From: Botryllus schlosseri
Lineage: Eukaryota > Chordata > Ascidiacea > Stolidobranchia > Styelidae
Length of the DNA: 21,047 nt
Direction of reading: 5' to 3'
Assembly: GCA_000444245.1 (NCBI GenBank)
Contig: ATSW01015797.1
Span: 1-21,047 of the forward strand
This document shows, piece by piece, positions 1-9,425 of the stretch; the stretch's first letter is position 1, and every line of letters starts with the position of its first letter. The notes below the pieces were generated by a model, which saw only the letters and a program-made list of their open reading frames with translations, was not told the DNA's origin and did no database searches. A program made the position numbers and the translations under genes.

Positions 1-62
1 GCTCGAGTCACTTTCAAAAATCGATTGACTTGAATTGACTCGAGTCAAAATGTGCAATGAAT
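1..62. repeat. edge copy of GACTCGAGTCA-type repeat
   Basis: The first 60 bases hold two good matches to the palindromic core GACTCGAGTCA (a partial one at 2-8, a full one near 39-48) and then run into unique DNA. The same core is repeated many times at 17985-18208 and 20784-20940. The copy at 17966-18217 is a complete element with target duplications, so this one is probably the cut end of a related element. Confidence 0.55.
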
Positions 63-639
63 CGAGATGTCTTCTCACTTGTACCCTTGATGGAAAGTCA
101 GATCCCACCTACTTATAAGCAATTAGAAATAGTTCAATACTCCAGGCAACATTGGCAAAACCTATTTGAATATGCCGAAATAGAAGGAACAGGACCGAAA
201 CAGCGTTTCGCCACCCACCCCCCAAAACGTTGATCCTGCCCCCGCCATAGGGTGATAATCCAAACTTCTGGGGGGCATAGCCCCAAGATCCCCATCACGC
301 TATCCGTTTTTGCCGCTACTTATCAACAAGAGTTTCTGCACTGTTTGCTGAGTCGGCTTATATCGTCTAACCTCGCCGAGAGCGAAAACTGTCTATGATT
401 CATTATTGAATCGGTCAATAATATCGGGAATTGCATATATTTTGCTATCAATTTTTATATCGTCTCTCTGTTTGCGCAATCAGATTCACCGGTAGATCTG
501 AGTGAGGTGTCTTGGAAGACGTGCGGCTTGTTCATAATAATTAAACATATTCGGGCAAGCATGTTGGTATAATGACTTCGTTACATGATGTTATTTCGTG
601 ACCTCCTGTCTGCTATGTCAAAAGATATTGAAATCGTCC
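63..639. other. no gene seen
   Basis: No open frame with protein-like composition and flanking splice signals was found on either strand. The DNA is moderately AT-rich and has no recognisable element ends. Confidence 0.5.
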
Positions 640-1220
640 AAACGTACTAAACTAAAAGACGCACACGATTTCAAAGTGGTATTTCTTCACCGGCCCATAA
701 TTTTTCTCTGCGGGATACCATTTGCCTTACGAGGTTCGGATTGCCAGGACAGGAACATTCGGTGCCAGCCATTTAGACGCATATGAACAATTAAACATAT
801 AAGTATATGTATGAACGGTTTCTGTCAGTATTTCAGCAGTCCTTTTCGGCCAATGTTTTCTAGCTCCCGATAGTCTTGCACACTTCTCGGAGTCGCATGT
901 TAAAGGGGCTGAACCCTTTAAAAAAAAAAGTATTAGTGCGTCGTGGCGCGGTAATGGCCGACATCGAAATGCCCATTTCTATAAATCATGCGTATTTCTT
1001 CTTGGGGGAAGGGTACCCAACAACCAAGATGCTTGGCAGATTAAATCGCGCGTACCGCGAAAAATGTTTGAAAAAGCTACATAAATTTTTAAAAATATAC
1101 TCTATAATTTATGTTAATTCCCGAAATAATTTTAGGCCCCCTTCGAGCTCGTTCCCCAATTGGGGGGTCTGGGGTGCGGCAGTTACGGTCCTGAGACGGA
1201 GTACTTCAGTACACACCGCC
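640..1220 (-). repeat. dispersed repeat, inverted copy of 15560-16100
   Basis: Read on the minus strand, this block matches 15560-16100 over its whole length with roughly three quarters of bases the same. Shared landmarks include GGCCGAAAAGGACTGC, CCATTACCGCGCCACGACGC, AAATGGCTGGCACCGAAT and TTCCTGTCCTG. A more diverged third copy lies near 2690-2830. A 179-codon open frame on the plus strand (876-1415) runs antisense through the block and is not credible as a gene. The family is unnamed here. The distant copy begins close to a hAT-like end, so a non-autonomous DNA transposon is the likeliest origin. Confidence 0.75.
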
Positions 1221-1916
1221 TCTGGTTATCTGTACTGTTTCTGTTCATACAAGTTCATTAAAGTACAGCGTAGTAACATTAGAAATGCATTATTGTGTGA
1301 GGCATGGATGGAGATGATAGTAAACCTTACTTTACTTGCCCTACACGCAAGTAGTTTGATTCTCGCCATTTTCAGGCGAAAACTTACACTTTCAATCTCA
1401 TCAGGCCGAAAGTAGTTTTTGGATCAATTTGCATCCCTTTAAGGGTTGAAATTGTCAGGAGAACTGCAAGAAAATGAGCCGTAAAAGAAATTGTTTCATT
1501 CGTAGTTAGACAAAAATACGGTAAATTTTAACTGAAAATGCTGTTGGAAGACCCGCTACAAGATTATTTGTTAGTCATCCCTGCCGTCACTGACGTCGGA
1601 AACCAGATAAAGGAGGACGAATTGTCAAATAAAGGGCATATGGGCGTCCTCGGAGGATATTTCCGATTTCATTAAAAATCAAGACAGATCCTTCTAAGGG
1701 AGGACTGATATCTCCCCTAGTCGTTACTCATTTTAGCAAATTGTATCGACTTTAGAAGTTCGATATTGCCGCGCGATCATTTTATCGAAAACGAATTCGC
1801 TCTTGTTCACGTGAAGCCCTGGTCACTGTTATGTTATAAGATTTTATAAGATATATTTTATAAATTTTAGAGATTACAGCCCGCGGCGCGTTACAAAACA
1901 CTGTTGTTCGCAGCTT
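1221..1916. other. no supported gene; one 45-codon frame
   Basis: The only sense-looking piece is a 45-codon ATG frame at 1538-1675 (+), starting MLLEDPLQ and ending GYFRFH. It has even composition but no recognised domain and no convincing splice or promoter context. It is noted for completeness, not called as a gene. Confidence 0.3.
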
Positions 1917-2154
1917 GGGTGAGATGGCGCAGAGGTATATAATCCACTGCTGCAACACCAATGGGTTCCTAAGTGTTGGCGGTTTATCTAGGCTCCTCCT
2001 CGCCATCTCATCTGTGTGGAAGCGGTATCTTATGAAAGCCTAGAAGTGGGCCGTGCTACAAGTCGGCAGCAACGGAATAAAAATATTGAAAATTGGCCTG
2101 ATGTAAATGACCATAGTAGTCGACAAACCTCATGAATACCCTACAAACAAACAA
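1917..2154 (+). mobile_element. tRNA-derived SINE, copy 1 (B box lost)
   Basis: This matches the SINE at 10968-11246 from the A-box region to an (AAAC)-rich tail. Shared blocks include GCTGCAACACCAATGGG, GGCTCCTCCTCGCCA and ATGACCATAGTAGTCGACAA. About 43 bases present in the other copy, including the whole B box, are missing after CCAATGGGT, so this copy should be unable to recruit TFIIIC. The rest is diverged by point changes. Confidence 0.85.
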
Positions 2155-2689
2155 TCAGTTGCTCATGCAACAGTCGTGAAACTTGTTCATCTCCTCCTGT
2201 AACTATCTAAAGCTAATCATAGAAATAAATATTTTGATGCTGCGACAATTGATACAATTAATTACATGGTGTGGATGTTGCCAGGGTGTCCACACCGGCG
2301 TAGCCAGGGAGGGGCGAAAGGGGCGATCGCCCCTCCCAAATTTTTGGAAAATATTCGAAAAATCAATAAATATAACAGTATTTTAGGACAGATGAATGCA
2401 GCCTGAAATTTTTCTTCGCGCTTCCGCGCGATTTAGTGGTCCACTGTCCAGTCCATGCATGTCTTGATTGTATTATCCGTGTCTTGAAAATAAATTCTTT
2501 CGCAAATAATCCCCCTTATTGAATTAAGCTGCATTCTCAATCATGAGAATACAACAGTAGAATACCAGTAGATACACCAGCGTGGCCCGAGGTCGTTGGG
2601 TTGATTGAGACTAGGGGAGTCAGTTCAGCATGGGGGTTGGAGACTGTTAGCCCCGGCAAGTTCCGTAACGGTACATGCGAATACATATA

Positions 2690-2830
2690 GAGTAGGCTAC
2701 ATGCGACTCTGCAAAGTGCGCTCCCAAAATGATTGACGGCCTTAAAACCGACGCATGTATTCCGAAGCCTTCGGTATAGATTTTCGGGTGCTTGAATGGC
2801 AGGCGCCTAGTGATCCTGTCCCTGCAATCA
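2690..2830. repeat. diverged third copy of the 640-1220 / 15560-16100 repeat
   Basis: CATGCGACTCTGCAAAGTGCG near the start and GGCGCCTAGTGATCCTGTCC near the end line up, in the same order and orientation, with CATGCGACTCCG and the TGGCTGGCACCGAATCTTCC region of the 15560-16100 copy. It lies inside the 2293-3887 hAT element, so it was either carried by or inserted into it. Confidence 0.55.
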
Positions 2831-3477
2831 GACATCGCCGCCATAAATGCGACTGGCACAGGAAAATATCGCTAACTCCCGATAAAAAGGGCTAATATGA
2901 AATCGCACAAGTGTGATCAAATGAGTTTTATAATTTGGTCTGGTATGTATGAGCGATTCCAATCTTTAAAGTAGCGTCAATCTTTATCAGAGGTTGCTAA
3001 ATAACCGTGCTTCAACGACTTAATGGATAAGACTGGAATCCACGTGATCAAATGTTCATATACACGCACCAATATTATTGATCAAATTCTTTCATTCATT
3101 CAAAAGCATTTGACGCTCCGCGCGACTAGGTCAGAAATTCACATTGATTAATGTCAGCGATTTGGGCTCTTCCGTGAAACGATCGCCTAATAAAAGCTAT
3201 AGTTGGAAAACTGGAAGCTCCCATAGGGTCTGCGTGTGCGTCTTAGAATCGTATGGATAAATGGTAATGATGAAATTGCCCATGACAGAATGTACGGTAT
3301 GTGTTTCCACGGGGGAGCTCCCCAAAATTCATGAAAAAAAAACAATAAAATAAATTGTAATTCTGGCTACGACCTTGCGTGTGAGCGATCTCTCGTGTGG
3401 TGACAGCTTTCTCCGCAAGTCATGAAGTAGACCGGTTATCAACCAATTTGCAAATTTAGAGGTTACGCGGACCCCTA

Positions 3478-3513
3478 GAAAATGCTGTATGGACCCCCGG
3501 TTGAGAACCACTG
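3478..3513. mobile_element. orphan hAT-like 3' end
   Basis: GGACCCCCGGTTGAGAACCACTG is typical of the 3' terminal repeat of hAT elements (reverse complement CAGTGGTTCTCAACC). No partner end was found upstream, so this is probably a fragment nested in the 2293-3887 element. Confidence 0.5.
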
Positions 3514-3914
3514 CTCTAAATAGTCTTGCTGTATGGTATGAATGTAGTTCAAGTGTGCCCCTGAATGCTCGATGACACCACTTCCATTAGCCCTACCGGT
3601 AAATCTGATTATTAAAACGTATTTGCAATATGCAAATAACAATATAATGAACCAATTCCATTCATTAACCATGAAATATTTTCGCGCTTTGCGCGAATGT
3701 GGAGACGCCCGAGTTTTTCACAATCACATCACATTATGTAAGAGTGTGTAAATGATGTGTTAATCATCCAATAAGGGCCCAAGACCGTCGTATTTACCCT
3801 ATTTTCCCTTATATTTAAGGGAGAGGAGCTCATTTACGTCATCGAATTTTTCGCCCCTCCCAAATATGTTTTCTGGCTACGCCCTTGGGTGTCCAGTGTC
3901 TATTTTTCTATTTC

Positions 3915-4796
3915 TGTTTGTCCATTGGCTCTCAAACCGTGGTACGCGTACCGTGTACCACTATAGTGGCAGTCTTACGTGAGATATTTTCAAGTGTTAC
4001 GCAAACGGTTTGGTGATTTTTAATTGTATTCGGTCTACAATTTGCTGTTCTTCGCAGTAATCCACTATGATTACACACGGTGCGCATTTACTACAGTTGT
4101 GAAGCAATTTCACGACGGTATCATTGAGCCACACCAGATTCACATTAAAGAGAACCAAGCATACGATGATATTGGATAGCTAGACTACTGGGGCTAAAAT
4201 ACTAGTCTAATGCATCAAAGTATCAAAGAAGATATTTTTCCAGCTATCTGGTTAGCATACTGATGCATCAGTACAGCCAGGCAGATGAATTTTACCCATA
4301 TCGAAGCGAGAATGTAATCAAGAATACATGAAGTATGGATTCATCGCAATCGAATACGAAGAAGAATGTTTGCCACTGTTCGTGGTTCGTATGAAAACCG
4401 TATTTAACGCGACCACGAAGCACAGCCTGTGGAAACGGCGCTTGGAATAAAAACATGCATAAAAGAAGAATGGAGATCCCTTGGCTCGGCGTGTTAGTGC
4501 GAGGAAGGTCTTTCGGCCATTTGGTGGCCGAGATCGTCCAATTGAATCTGGGAAACGGACACTGTGTCATGAATGAGGTCATATCCCGCATGGAAACAGA
4601 TGTATCTAGCTAAATTAAATCCGCTTTTGTAATATTCATTGACAATATGCTGTATTAACAACGCCAATTACTAATAATACTGGTACATTTGACTAAAATT
4701 AGTAATTTGGGAACTAGGTGGTACGCGTTGTAGTAAAAGAACAAAACAAGTTAGTGGTACGCGAGCAGAAAAAGTTTGAGAAACACTGTGCTAGTC
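3915..4796 (+). mobile_element. hAT transposon remnant with BED-finger relic
   Basis: The element spans 3923-4788. It starts CATTGGCTCTCAAAC and ends GTTTGAGAAACACTG (12 of 15 matching as inverted repeats), and the flanking octamers TGTTTGTC and TGCTAGTC agree at 6 of 8 positions. Both ends carry GGTACGCG motifs. Inside, 4325-4450 encodes a relic of a BED-type zinc finger. At 866 bp it is far shorter than an autonomous hAT, and no catalytic domain remains. Confidence 0.8.
4325..4450 (+). pseudogene. BED zinc-finger relic of a hAT transposase
   Basis: The plus-strand frame reads YMKYGFIAIEYEEECLPLF and ends HSLWKRRLE before a stop. This follows the ZBED-like start of many hAT transposases (YLKYGFT..., ...C..C..., then a K/H-rich LKRHLE helix). 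The zinc-ligand cysteines expected after the first block are replaced (LFVVRM where a C..C pair is usual) and the final histidine of KRHLE is R. It cannot form the finger and is non-coding today. The assignment rests on a remembered family pattern, not a search. Confidence 0.6.
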
Positions 4797-5169
4797 GTTG
4801 ACGTTTTCGTATTCTATTATTCAAAGATTGGTTTTACGTGAGTGACGTGCATAATTGAATTGCAGTCCACACTAGATTATGTATATAACAATAATAATGA
4901 ATTGGATCTTTTTACAGAATAGGCTGTTTAATCTGGGTTGTATGAAATGTGAACACACATTACATAGCCTATGTCAGGATTGGATCGAACCAATACTATG
5001 CATTCTAACTCCATGAACGTATTCTGACTCTACTCATCATCCTCAAGTCAATCGTCACGCCGAGACACCATTTATCAGCGACCCCACGCAAGTATTTAGG
5101 AATCATCGCTCCTTCGTTGTTAACGTAGACGACTATACGGATCTGGTCTGATTCGGTCATCTCTCAACT
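4797..5169 (+). other. upstream region of the sulfotransferase gene
   Basis: About 370 bases separate the hAT element from the start codon at 5170. No clear TATA box was seen; TATTTAG at about 5093 is a weak candidate. No upstream exon or upstream splice acceptor is evident, so the 5' untranslated region cannot be delimited. Confidence 0.4.
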
Positions 5170-5807
5170 ATGAAAACCCTTGGAAGACAAGTGTCGGTTG
5201 CGACGTTGATATTTGTCGCCGGCATGATGTTCACACTGAATTACATCAAGGACTCTCCAAACTTTTTTGGCCGTTTATCAAGCGAAAAGGACCGTCAAAA
5301 GGTTTTAATCATTTTGACCCAAACCAGATGCGGCAGCAGTTTTACAGGCGAAGTTTTTGCCGCCACGAACAACAGTACATACTTGTACGAACCATTATAT
5401 CCATTCGGATTAGACTGCACTCCCGGTATCCCTGAAAATAGAAAACTAAGATTGTTAAAACAAGTTCTCAGTTGTAACTTCACGCGTCTTGATGAAGCAT
5501 ACAAGTACGGATTCAGCGTATCGGGCTGGAAGGACGGGGCGTCGTGCAGGAAAACCGGGTTTTGCTTCACTGGCGCAAGTGTCGGACTACAAAACACTGA
5601 CCGCAAGGCACGTGAGCGATTGATACCGAATGGAGACTGCGGATATCCAATGCGCGATAAAATTCTGAGGAATGTGTGCCAAAATTCAAGTCTGATCATC
5701 ATCAAAACTACTCGGGTCTGCTCTGTGGAAGACTTGGAAGATATATATCGGCATCTTAAGCAGATGAAAAAGGAAACTTACGTTCTTCATCTAGTAAGAG
5801 ATCTCAG
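5170..5807 (+). CDS. carbohydrate 6-O-type sulfotransferase, exon 1 (N-terminal 212 codons)
   Basis: This encodes the N-terminal part of a Golgi type II membrane sulfotransferase of the CHST1/CHST3-like family, enzymes that move sulfate from PAPS to sugar hydroxyls of glycans. Residues 1-8 form a short cytosolic tail and about 9-25 the membrane anchor. At 49-60, LTQTRCGSSFTG is the 5'-phosphosulfate binding loop; the family usually has RSGSSF, so serine is replaced by cysteine. YLYEPLYPFG (71-80) follows as in family members. IIIKTTRV (177-183) and YVLHLVRDLR (204-213) form the 3'-phosphate binding region, where RDPR is usual, so proline is replaced by leucine. Several cysteines and NST, NFT and NSS sequons suit a lumenal domain. 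The exon ends AG|GT at 5807 with two bases of an Arg codon; without splicing the frame hits TAG at once. The start is the first ATG and leaves a normal short tail. Confidence 0.9.
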
Positions 5808-6598
5808 GTAGAGTTGCATTTAAAACAAACGGTGTTCTTAAAACACTTGGTTGAAAGCATGTTTTAAACATTGTTTTAAACAAATGCCTTAATGTGAAAA
5901 ACATTTTTTTCAAAACGTTGTTATAATTAGGGCTTAGTTGTGTAACTACTGTCGAAAAAAGACGTAGTGTGAGCCTACGGACGATTTGCCCCCAATATAG
6001 TCCACGTATACGTTGTGATGAACCAGACCAATGGACTTATGGTAGGCTTTTATTAACAATATCCCGACTAGCGCCGACACCATAAACTAGCGATCCTCAC
6101 TAGGTAAGGTCAGATGCAGAAATGAATGATTACTGCGCTGGCTGCACCATGATCGCTCATGGGGCATGACAGCGCTCACGTGATACGCTATAGCGAATCA
6201 GGCAAAACACGTCATACGTTGTGGAGTGGATGCAACCCTCGAAATCGTCGTCGCTTCAACAGTTATAGCAAGTAGATATACATTTTTAGTACGTAATAGG
6301 TGTTCTAATGATGATGACCGCCGACGGTAAAAATGCTGCACAACGATGTAGTCCTGGTAAGCCCTTGTGAAAGATATTTCTGATCTGTATTTGACAGTGG
6401 TCGGAAACCCCTGTCGTCGAAGGAGCCACTTTACCGTATATTTTCAATTGTCCATGCCAATCCACTGTTACGTCACAATTTAAGATTCGTGACGTCATGT
6501 CGAGTAGAAAAACAGTAAAAATGTTTTTAACAAGGGCATTGTTTTAAACATGTTTGTTTTACATTGATTTCTGTTTTAAATGCAGCCCTAATCTCAGG
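5801..6598. mobile_element. hAT element inserted on the exon 1 splice donor
   Basis: The element spans 5809-6590 (782 bp). Its first 18 bases TAGAGTTGCATTTAAAAC match the reverse complement of its last 18 (TAGGGCTGCATTTAAAAC) at 16 of 18. It is flanked by a perfect 8-bp duplication, ATCTCAGG at 5801-5808 and 6591-6598. The left copy is the last seven bases of exon 1 plus the first intron base. Subterminal TGTTTTAAAC repeats occur at both ends. No transposase frame is recognisable, so it is non-autonomous. The insertion duplicated the donor: AG|GTAGAG at 5807, using element bases from +2 on, and the ancestral AG|GTCATT at 6597. Confidence 0.92.
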
Positions 6599-6757
6599 TC
6601 ATTTGCCGGAATTGTAATCCACGAACTTAAACTTACCTATAGCTTTCTACATATATTATATGCTTGTTCATATTGATGTTCGACACGTCCTAGTAACACA
6701 ACTGCGTTCGGTATTAAATGAAAACAAGCACCGGTATATTTCTTGTTGAAATTTCAG

Positions 6758-6885
6758 GTCGATTGCGTCCTCCCGTATGAAGCTGGAAGGCAAGTCAGAG
6801 ATGAAAACAGTCTTAGGAGAAATCAGAAATCAATACTGTCCCCGGCAAAATGCGAATATCGAATATCTGGACAGCGTCTCTCAAG
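6758..6885 (+). CDS. carbohydrate sulfotransferase, exon 2 (partial)
   Basis: The acceptor is TTTCAG at 6752-6757. Joining the phase-2 end of exon 1 restores Arg and continues SIASSRMKLEG, giving the LVRDLRSIASSRM block that in the family (LVRDPRAVASSRM) binds the 3'-phosphate of PAPS. The next segment (GEIRNQYC...NIEYLDSV) matches the spaced-Cys helix that precedes the RYMLVRYEDLA motif in relatives. CAAG|GTCAGA at 6885 is the likeliest donor (phase 1). If it is not used, the frame stays open to a stop at 6984-6986 with unrelated residues. The C-terminal third of the enzyme was not found downstream, where the DNA is transposon-rich, so the gene is either continued far away or truncated. Confidence 0.8.
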
Positions 6886-7047
6886 GTCAGAATAAAAACG
6901 TAATTCTGGGTATACAACAGAGCCCAACTGCTTATCGGTTTGGCGATAATATCGCATATCACACTTTCAACGGAATATCGGTATAGGCCATTAGAGGTAA
7001 AAAAAATATCGGCGATGTTCGTCACAGTATGGTAGTATAGAGTAGAC
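6886..7047. other. possible intron sequence, nothing recognised
   Basis: This follows the proposed exon 2 donor. The open frame continues to a stop ending at 6986 but loses all family resemblance. Confidence 0.4.
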
Positions 7048-7538
7048 CAGGGCTCTTCAACCGGGTGTTCCGTACACCCTGGGGTGTACCAAAATTGTAA
7101 AAAGGTGCACCACTCCAATGCGGTGTACTGGGGTGTACCAGATCCGCATTAAAATATACCAATGACGAGCTAACACAATAACCAGGCAAGTTTATGCTTC
7201 AGAACATGTGACCGGGTGTGCAATATCGTACAATCTTCATTTCAACTGTACCTACAGCTTGTAAGCAACATTCCGTTTGTGATGTCATAAGCAGATGCTT
7301 TTCCTCGTCATTTAAACGTTATTAATGGACTTATTGGTTCATTTCGGAGTAGAACAGGATGGAGTTGACACATGTTCAGCTTGCGATATCTGCCAATAAC
7401 GATTCACGAGGAAACCGCCGCGAAAGCTCAGAAATATTGAATTAGTTCTTTCTGCGAGAGGATTATAAATAACGCAGTGTACATAATGGCAGAGGCGTAG
7501 GCAGGGTGTCTCGGCGGCGGCGAGTTTGAGAACCAATG
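7048..7538. mobile_element. probable hAT-like element
   Basis: It begins CAGGGCTCTTCAACCGGG, a common hAT left end, followed by repeated GGTGTACC motifs, and ends GTTTGAGAACCAATG, a common hAT right end. The two ends match each other weakly (about 9 of 15) and no target duplication was found, so these may be ends of two different elements. Confidence 0.5.
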
Positions 7539-7546
7539 TGCTAAAT

Positions 7547-8555
7547 CAAAGGTCTCGAACTCAAATGTGTTCGCGGGCCAATTTACCATTTTTGATGACG
7601 CCGCGGGCCGCAGCATCAATAATAGGGGTAATCAATGTCTTCCCAAGTAGGCCTTATTTGACGGGATGAAATTGTCCGACGGAAAGTGAAACGACTCAGC
7701 AGACTGACATTTCAGGCGCAACGCGAAAGTTTGATTTAACACAATAGCATTTTACGCCTAGCTAAAAAAAATTATAGGTATTTGAAAAAAATTGATTTAC
7801 TTGGCAGAGAGTGAGCATAATTCATCCAAACTACGATATATATATGATATATACCATGCGAGAGGACAACCACATCGCATGCCATCATAAAAGCTGTCGC
7901 GTTATGATTTTGCAGCTAGCTTTTGACGTGCCACAACTATATATAGCTATAGGATATTTTAGAATTTAAGAATGATTGATCTGATATCATAGCAATCTAA
8001 TCCAGAATTTTTTGTATACTCCTGATAAATAGGCTATTGATCATGTCATTGCAGTCGCAATGATGCAAGATTTCACTTCAAATGTTGGAAAACATAAACA
8101 ACGTAAATATAATAATCTATGTGTCATAGTGATAGAAAAATTCAATCGCAGAACAACATATCGGTGTTACAGCGGTGGAGCGTGCCACTATCACCACCAT
8201 CAAGTGGTGCGAATAACATGGATTAAGGGGCCCAAGACGTAAATAACTATTTTCCGAACTATTACAGTGCACTATATTAGGTCGAGTCCAAGTCATAATT
8301 TTCAGTCACGAATCACCTGCTGGTCATGTTTTATCATCACAAAATAGGCAGTGTGTCGTATCTGATCATCCACCGCATGGCTGCTTTCAAAGATGATGTG
8401 TTAGTGCAGTTTAATGAGTAGTCTTTCAGGTTATGAAGCAATTTCAGAGTTAATTATAACTTTTTAAATTAGGAAAAACGATACGGGGCACTTGAATATT
8501 GTCACATAATTAAAAATCAAAAATATTGACGCGGGTCGCGTGTTTGAGACCATTG
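7547..8555. mobile_element. hAT-like element, about 1 kb
   Basis: Start CAAAGGTCTCGAACT and end TGTTTGAGACCATTG match as inverted repeats at 12 of 15 positions. Just inside are CGCGGGCC on the left and CGGGTCGCG on the right, a pairing common in hAT elements. Flanking octamers (TGCTAAAT, TGCCGTAC) agree at only 4 of 8, so the target duplication is eroded or mis-set. No transposase frame is visible. Confidence 0.6.
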
Positions 8556-8879
8556 TGCCGTACTGTGCTGTGCCCGTCACTGTGCCCTGATTAGTATTTA
8601 GCGTTACAAATACGCTGTAGCCTTGTCCATCCTTATTTTAACAGGCCAGAGGTGGCCAACCAGCAGACGTTACATGCAGCCGTTAAACAATAGTTATGTG
8701 GCCCTCAGCACATAATAAATTAGCGTGTGTTGGCGACCTTATGAATAAAAGTTTTTCTTGTACGACCTAACATCGATCTTGCCTTCCGCCTCATGTCACA
8801 TCATTTTGTCGCTTGGGTTTTATATCCTCTTCTTTACTTTTCATTCAGTATGCATGCCTACTCTCCACTTAGACTAAGC
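8556..8879. other. no gene; possible hAT fragment near 8648
   Basis: CAGAGGTGGCCAACC at about 8647 followed by ATGTGGCCCTC resembles the left end of a hAT element, but no matching right end was found. The remainder has no recognised feature. Confidence 0.35.
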
Positions 8880-9197
8880 CGGTGGTTCTCAAACTGGGGG
8901 CGTGAAAGTATCCGACGGAGAGCTGCGAAACCGCAGTTAACAGAAAATATTTTCACGCTCCGCGGGATATGCCTCCTGCTCATGGAGTTTACTCTGTGTA
9001 TTGTCCTAATTTCATATTCGAGAATACTCTCAACAATAACCAGAACCTCCATTGCCATTAAACTATCCGTTGGTATTGCTAGCATTCTGATTTCTCTCTC
9101 TCTCATATTTTGTGATATCACGATAAGGGGGCGCAAAATTTTTCACTATCAAAAAGAGGGGCTTGTCTAAAATAGTTTGAGAACCACTGGCCTAGGC
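8872..9197. mobile_element. hAT MITE, 310 bp
   Basis: The element spans 8880-9189. The left end CGGTGGTTCTCAAACT matches the reverse complement of the right end AGTTTGAGAACCACTG at 15 of 16 positions. Flanking octamers GACTAAGC and GCCTAGGC agree at 6 of 8, consistent with an aged hAT target duplication. Open frames crossing it on both strands have no protein-like features. Confidence 0.85.
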
Positions 9198-9204
9198 CAA
9201 AGTT

Positions 9205-9425
9205 GGTGTCTGATCTCAAAGACTACTCCAAGTCGTTTCGACACCTACCTATTTTCTCATTGTATCGCAGATTTGTGGTGTTTTGAAATGATGAAAATAA
9301 TGATACTGACACTAGCTGATTCCAATATATATTTCAATACGTTGCTGTGGCGATAGCAGACGGTATATATAAACATAAGACCTTGATAGCTTCCACACCC
9401 TGTTTAACGTCCACTTGTATGAAAA
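9205..9425. repeat. left copy of a direct repeat flanking the Penelope-like element
   Basis: GGTGTC...AAGTCGTTTCGACACC and TTTCATTGTATCGCAG-like sequence here recur in the same order and orientation at 11515-11716. The two copies are roughly 70 percent alike over about 200 bases. Because they bracket the retroelement they may be its terminal repeats, which Penelope-like elements often carry, but they could be two copies of an unrelated repeat. Confidence 0.6.

Larger units (their letters stand above)
2285..3895. mobile_element. hAT-type DNA transposon with 8-bp target duplication
   Basis: The element spans 2293-3887. It starts CACCGGCGTAGCCAG and ends CTGGCTACGCCCTTG; the reverse complement of the end matches the start at 13 of 15 positions. 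Identical 8-bp flanks GGTGTCCA (2285-2292 and 3888-3895) are a hAT signature. Just inside both ends is GGGGCG-rich sequence (CGCCCCTCCCAAAT on both sides). No transposase frame is visible, and the interior holds pieces of other repeats (near 2690-2830 and 3478-3513), so it is non-autonomous or a shell filled by later insertions. Confidence 0.85.

Noticed and set aside
876-1415. 179-codon open frame on the plus strand, among the longest in the window
   Set aside because: It runs antisense through the dispersed repeat 640-1220, whose other copy does not keep the frame, and it has no domain-like sequence.
4292-4591. 99-codon minus-strand frame
   Set aside because: It is antisense to the BED-finger relic of the hAT element at 3923-4788.
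5295-5705. 136-codon open frame on the minus strand
   Set aside because: It is the shadow of sulfotransferase exon 1, which has clear family motifs on the plus strand.
8141-8165. Cys-Cys coding triplets on the minus strand, considered as the missing WAP exon
   Set aside because: No acceptor precedes them and the following residues lack the NGCG...C pattern; they lie inside a hAT-like element.
8793-9170. Opposed open frames of 125 (+) and 92 (-) codons
   Set aside because: Both lie across the hAT MITE at 8880-9189, whose ends and target duplication explain the sequence.
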